From CAIVAT01 sp037128705 (lineage in GTDB: Bacteria; Bacteroidota; Bacteroidia; Bacteroidales; FEN-979): a stretch of DNA of 37,859 nucleotides. How positions within the stretch are numbered: position 1 is the first letter of the stretch; each line of letters begins with the position of its first letter. This document shows, piece after piece, positions 34,901 through 37,859 of the stretch. The notes beneath the pieces are model-generated. The model did no database searches. It worked only from the letters and a program-made list of their open reading frames with translations, and was not told the origin of the DNA. Position numbers and translations under genes: made by a program. The stretch is from contig JBAXVX010000034.1 of assembly GCA_037128705.1 (NCBI GenBank), forward strand, positions 1-37,859, read 5' to 3'.

Positions 34901-35144
34901 TGTTCATCAGGAAAAAGGCCGTGCCGTCAAATCTGACAAGACCCTCCTCCGTTGCCAGATACATCCAGCCATCCCTTGTTTGGGTGACCGACATGATAGA
35001 ATTGACAGGCAAACCCTGTTCCATCTGCCAATTTTCAACCTGAAGGTCTGGCATGGTTATCCCGGATGAAAAAGTCTGTTGTGTAAACGCAAAGCCAGGC
35101 CAAAAAAATGATAAAAAAACAAACAGGAGATGACGTTTATTCAT
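31971..35144 (-). CDS. Double-propeller Y_Y_Y sensor histidine kinase, truncated hybrid
   Basis: 1057 residues from the ATG at 35144; a start at 35234 would sit in the upstream kinase gene and precede the obvious signal peptide (MNKRHLLFVFLSFFWPGFAF). About 13-14 Reg_prop blades (repeated GLSxxxIxxLxEDxxGxIWxGT) make two seven-bladed propellers, followed by a Y_Y_Y domain, one membrane helix (about 765-785, YLLISLFFILLLFFVTYYF), a HisKA domain with the phospho-His in NNISHEIRTPLNG and a HATPase domain (NNAIKFT, DTGVGI, GSGLGLSI). Known: SusR-like hybrid sensors that detect glycans. Here no receiver or AraC part remains: a stop follows NLS, then a receiver remnant (31884-31970). It overlaps the upstream kinase gene by 8 bases. 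Confidence 0.88.
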   Translation of the reverse strand: MNKRHLLFVFLSFFWPGFAFTQQTFSSGITMPDLQVENWQMEQGLPVNSIMSVTQTRDGWMYLATEEGLVRFDGTAFFLMNKSMIPGMTVNFVTAILGSRDSSLWIGTEGGGLIQQKKNVYIKFDTSKGLSDNRIFNLFEDAGGGLWVGTSGGGVNYIKNGKISRFDTSSGLASNYVRSVVVDASGRIWVGTQKGLSVITDGKIRSYYRKDGLPDDFIEALAIDRQQILWIGTKSGGLVKLKDGQFTVFSTKNGLSDKAVTSLCFDRNDMLWIGTNGGGITRMEHERFIPFTTKDGLSSNLIVTLFEDLEGNIWAGSSGSGIDLIKRKSVATLTTRDGLPGDVILPVLEDHAGTLWFSVAGKGLNKLEKGKIESLTKKYGLATDLILALCEDMDHAIWIGTAGDGLFRFKDGKFVNYTIADGLSSNVVVSLYCDKSGAIWAGTTSGGINRLKDGKFEIITTRDGLSNDNINCILEDRHSNIWVGTNGGLNKISGKKITIVNQKSGLSNDYILSLLEDRDGNFWVGTASNGLNLIRDGKITQFTTKDGLINEVVLRIMEDDFGNLWISCNKGIYKIKKRDLLDFADSKIKSLYPVTYGKTDGMESIECNGGITPAGCKTHDGKLLFPTMKGIAIIDPKMVNSESTSFSPVFIEELLVDGQSVPISSRLSFPSYTKRLEFRYAALNYSNPGRIRYRCMLAGFDKDWVDCGSSKTAYYTNIPKGDYTFRVMATNESGEWNDQKSAELAFQLTPPFYRSFTFYLLISLFFILLLFFVTYYFMERFQRKRLKILVDQRTNELHLKMVAQEQTQAELQSINSELRFAKEQAESSDRLKTAFMNNISHEIRTPLNGILGFGQLMTDPGLSEAERKEYFSILKSSSNRLINTVTDFMDVSLITSGNQEIRNGLFPLNEMMVELYHKNLPACQAVNLSLTVQVPSSAGDLMINSDSELLTKVLSHLLNNAIKFTKKGSVIFGFDIREKELEFFVKDTGVGIDREGQATIFKKFTQVDVSITRGYDGSGLGLSIAKGFVELLGGRIWVESHPGEGSLFRFTLPCNLS

Positions 35145-36903
35145 TTGGATTGTTCTGTTTAAGGGTAAAATGGAAGGTACTTCCTGTTCCCTCCTCGCTG
35201 TCCACCCATATCTTTCCGCCATGGGTTTCAACAAATTCCTTGCAAATGATCAATCCGAGTCCGGTACTGGGCTCTCCATCAGTTCCCGGGCGGTTTGTAT
35301 TGCAATCAAGCCGGAAAATATTACCGAGGATATTCTGACCAATTCCGATGCCCGTATCCTTTACAATTATTTCCAGGAACTGACCGGGCAGGTTTCTGGT
35401 TGAAATGGCAATCAATCCTCCCCTGGGTGTATATTTGATCGCATTTGAAACAAGATTTCTCATAATTGCATGCAGCATGTGCGGATCAGCAAAAACCATG
35501 GTGTTTTCCTCAATTTCGAAATTGATCCTGATCTCCTTTTTCGTGGCGGAATCCATAACAGGTTCAAGGCTTTTCAGAACCGTACTCCGCAATTGAATCG
35601 ATTCAGGTATGAACACAATAACCCCTCTTTGAAGAATTGACCACTCCAGCAAATTTTCGAGCAACCCATACAAGTTGGTTGCCGATTTTTGCATAATTAC
35701 TGCTATTTTGTGTATCTCCTCTAGGGTCATGGATAAAAGATCCTCAGCCATAACCTGTGTAAAGCCAAGAAAGGAATTGAAAGGGCTTCTCAGGTCATGT
35801 GCAAGGATTGAAAAGAATTTATCCTTTTCAGCAATCACCTTTTGAAGCTCGTGATTGGACTCACGCAATGCCCGCTCCATCTTTTTTCGCCCGCTGATAT
35901 CCCGCGCAATGCTGATAATGTGCGGGACGCCCTGAAGATGAATGATTTTTGCGGACAACAGTCCGGTTAGTTCCACGCCATCTTTTCTTATGAACTGTGC
36001 TTCAAAATTTTCACAATAATATTTTTCTTTGAGGATCCTGATCATGTTTTTCCTGTCCTCGATGTTCTTCCAGATTTTCGCATCCATGATCGACTTCCCC
36101 AAAAGATCTTCGCGCGTATATCCGGTAATGGCCGTGCATCCGTTATTGATATCGGCGATCGTTCCGTCGTCGAGGCGAACAATAATCGCAGCATCCGGAC
36201 TCAAGTTGAATAACTGGTGTAAATCATCCTGGGCCTCCGACATCTCAACATGCAGGCGATTGTTAAGCATAATGATCAATCCAAAAGTCCACAAAAGACT
36301 GACGACGAGCGCATCCAGGAATGGAATATAATTAAAGAAAGTCGGCGTCAAAAAGCTTCCCATAGGGGTCCCGTGAAAAATGGCAATGGCGCGGTAGGTA
36401 AAAAGGGCGCCGTGTAAAACGAATATCAGCCCGTTGAAGTTGGCTGAAGCGGCAATGGATGGAGTTTTGTCAACAAAAAGGCTGTAGGCTGTCATGTATG
36501 CCAGGATCGCAATTGACGCGTTGATAATGACTGACCGGATTTGGATATCATTATCAACAAGGAGAAAATAGAGTAAACCGAAAAAAAACACTGAAACAAT
36601 GGGAATAATGATCCGCAGGTTCACTTTTTTATTAAAGAACTGTTTCACCCCAATATAGAGGAAAACTGTTCCGGCAACAATCATGGAATTTTGCAGGATT
36701 ATTACCAGAGGCAGCAATGAAGTGGTATTCCGGAAGAGGATAAAACTAAAACCGATCACTTCTGCAGCACTCCAAAGGAGCCACCATCCTACTCCCTGAT
36801 ATCTTTTATTCACCAGGTATTGATGATAAAAAACAATTACCTGCATGAGATGGGTCACACCCAGGATAAGCACCATGGTACGGATTTCAAGTTCGAAAAC
36901 CAT
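35137..36903 (-). CDS. Membrane sensor histidine kinase with PAS domain
   Basis: 588 residues. About seven N-terminal membrane helices (1-215), a PAS domain (about 228-345, LFNLSPDAAIIVRLDDG ... GYTREDLLGKS), HisKA with phospho-His in FFSILAHDLRSPFNSFLGF, and a HATPase domain (RNLVSNAIKYT, DTGIGIG, STGLGLIICKE). No receiver domain, so the partner response regulator is elsewhere; the receiver of the neighbouring kinase is a candidate. It lies between the other two kinases, 58 bases from the upstream one and overlapping the downstream one, so the three are likely one transcription unit. Confidence 0.9.
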   Translation of the reverse strand: MVFELEIRTMVLILGVTHLMQVIVFYHQYLVNKRYQGVGWWLLWSAAEVIGFSFILFRNTTSLLPLVIILQNSMIVAGTVFLYIGVKQFFNKKVNLRIIIPIVSVFFFGLLYFLLVDNDIQIRSVIINASIAILAYMTAYSLFVDKTPSIAASANFNGLIFVLHGALFTYRAIAIFHGTPMGSFLTPTFFNYIPFLDALVVSLLWTFGLIIMLNNRLHVEMSEAQDDLHQLFNLSPDAAIIVRLDDGTIADINNGCTAITGYTREDLLGKSIMDAKIWKNIEDRKNMIRILKEKYYCENFEAQFIRKDGVELTGLLSAKIIHLQGVPHIISIARDISGRKKMERALRESNHELQKVIAEKDKFFSILAHDLRSPFNSFLGFTQVMAEDLLSMTLEEIHKIAVIMQKSATNLYGLLENLLEWSILQRGVIVFIPESIQLRSTVLKSLEPVMDSATKKEIRINFEIEENTMVFADPHMLHAIMRNLVSNAIKYTPRGGLIAISTRNLPGQFLEIIVKDTGIGIGQNILGNIFRLDCNTNRPGTDGEPSTGLGLIICKEFVETHGGKIWVDSEEGTGSTFHFTLKQNNPNE

Positions 36904-36961
36904 TGTCAGTTTAATTTGATGTTTTATAAAACTATCAAAAAATACTCATGTTACACATCGG

Positions 36962-37859
36962 TCAGCTCTCTTTGAGGTATTTTGAAATCAAAACCAGCAG
37001 TTTCTCTTTATTGATCGGTTTGGATATATAATTATCACATCCCGCCTCCTTGCTTTTTTGGAAATCATCAGACATGGCATAGGCAGTCTGGGCAATGATG
37101 GGAAGGTCGGGCCTGATGGTCTTGATCTCCCTGGCCAGGTCCCATCCATTTGCATCGGGCAGCCTGACATCAAGCAGTACCAGGTCGAAGTGATCAAGGT
37201 TATTATAATGTTCACGAAGCGACGAACCGCTCTCTGCCGATGTAATTTCCACCTTCGTTCGCCGCAGGATGATCCTTAGAAATTCCATATTGGTGGGTTC
37301 ATCTTCAACGATGAGCAGTTGCTTCCCGGCCCAGGTGCGTTCAATGACAGGACCCGGTTGCTGAATTTCCAGGCCGGATCTTAAATTACTCCATTCGGGG
37401 CTGAATCCCGGATTATTAAAAGGTAAGGTAAAATAGAATGTACTTCCCTTGCCTGGTTCCGAAACTACCCATATCCGGCCGCTCAGATGTACAAGGGAAC
37501 CTCTGCAAATGGCCAATCCCAAACCGGTTCCCCTGTACCTGTGCTGATTTTCAATTTCCGCCTGTCTGAAATGTTCGAAAATGACAGTTTGATTCTCCGG
37601 TGAAATACCGATTCCGGTATCCTTGACATAATATGTAATAAAACCATTGTCGGGTGGATTATATCCAAAGCGGATGGAACCGGAATGTGTGTATTTGATT
37701 GCATTCTCGATCAGGTTTGAAAAAACCTGCTTGAATATATAACCATCTGTGTAAATGGCAGAAAGCTGATCGGGTAAGGCCTTTTCGACCTCTACCGAAA
37801 GATGTGCCTTATTGATTTTTTGCAACCGTTTTCGAAAAATCATCTCAAGATCATCAAGC
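36962..37859 (-). CDS. Hybrid histidine kinase with C-terminal receiver (5' part outside the window)
   Basis: Partial; the frame stays open to the window edge beyond the ATG at 37843. The visible part holds the end of the HisKA region, the HATPase domain (FSNLIENAIKYT, DTGIGIS, GTGLGLAICRG) and an intact receiver: acidic pair in LLIVEDEP, phospho-Asp in LVLLDVRLPDANGW, Thr in AQTAYA and Lys in YISKPI. It ends KYLKES. It shows what a complete receiver looks like in this lineage, unlike the remnant at 31884-31970 and the degenerate domain at 4297-4695. Signal and target unknown. Confidence 0.9.
   Translation of the reverse strand, partial: LDDLEMIFRKRLQKINKAHLSVEVEKALPDQLSAIYTDGYIFKQVFSNLIENAIKYTHSGSIRFGYNPPDNGFITYYVKDTGIGISPENQTVIFEHFRQAEIENQHRYRGTGLGLAICRGSLVHLSGRIWVVSEPGKGSTFYFTLPFNNPGFSPEWSNLRSGLEIQQPGPVIERTWAGKQLLIVEDEPTNMEFLRIILRRTKVEITSAESGSSLREHYNNLDHFDLVLLDVRLPDANGWDLAREIKTIRPDLPIIAQTAYAMSDDFQKSKEAGCDNYISKPINKEKLLVLISKYLKES

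Noticed and set aside
35145..35234. Longer N-terminus of the propeller kinase
   Set aside because: It would overlap the coding end of the upstream kinase by about 100 bases and would put 30 residues before a clear signal peptide.

Overview
The window looks like a chromosomal piece of a Bacteroidota genome, probably a Bacteroidales-like or related environmental lineage. The signs are a type IX secretion C-terminal domain, TAnnTTTG-type promoter -7 elements, weak Shine-Dalgarno leaders, SusR-like double-propeller sensor kinases with Y_Y_Y domains, a LruC-domain lipoprotein, and a tyrosine ammonia-lyase that resembles (from memory) the Flavobacterium johnsoniae enzyme.

Left flank (1-7985), mixed content: a small T9SS cargo protein; a secreted choloylglycine-hydrolase-family amidase with its own terminator; a minus-strand two-gene unit of a degenerate receiver protein and a 717-residue lipoprotein of unknown function, driven by a good promoter; a 38-codon small ORF followed by a strong terminator; a TPR/LuxR-type regulator; a decayed glycosidase-like fragment; a tRNA-Pro-like relic; and tRNA-Arg(ACG) with its terminator.

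Core (7986-29202), 22 plus-strand genes in tight or overlapping order: a type II polyketide/fatty-acid-like locus of the aryl-polyene/flexirubin kind. Tyrosine ammonia-lyase would make 4-coumarate as aromatic starter. FabG, four Cys-His-His ketosynthases, two Cys-less chain-length-factor-like partners, a half-length ketosynthase-like protein, two ACPs, an ApeP-like hotdog protein and a 4HBT thioesterase would build and process a polyene chain. An LpxL-like acyltransferase, a B12-binding-type radical SAM protein, two BtrH-like Cys/His/Asp proteins (each preceded by a small paralogous helical protein), an ABC ATPase/permease pair, a NodB deacetylase, a LolA-like carrier and a lipoprotein suggest modification, transfer to an acceptor and delivery to the outer membrane. 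The window shows no DarA/DarB resorcinol genes, no acyl-CoA/ACP ligase and no MMPL exporter, so the product may differ from a standard flexirubin; these could lie elsewhere in the genome. Promoter-like elements before the lyase, the first ACP and the fourth ketosynthase suggest at least three transcription starts, and heptamer/octamer repeats sit in the few wide gaps.

Right flank (29228-37859), minus strand: a LamG/LruC lipoprotein facing the cluster's end, then three consecutive sensor kinases. The first is a double-propeller kinase whose stop codon is directly followed, in the same frame, by the last 28 codons of a receiver domain (a truncated hybrid kinase). The last kinase runs off the window edge and keeps an intact receiver.
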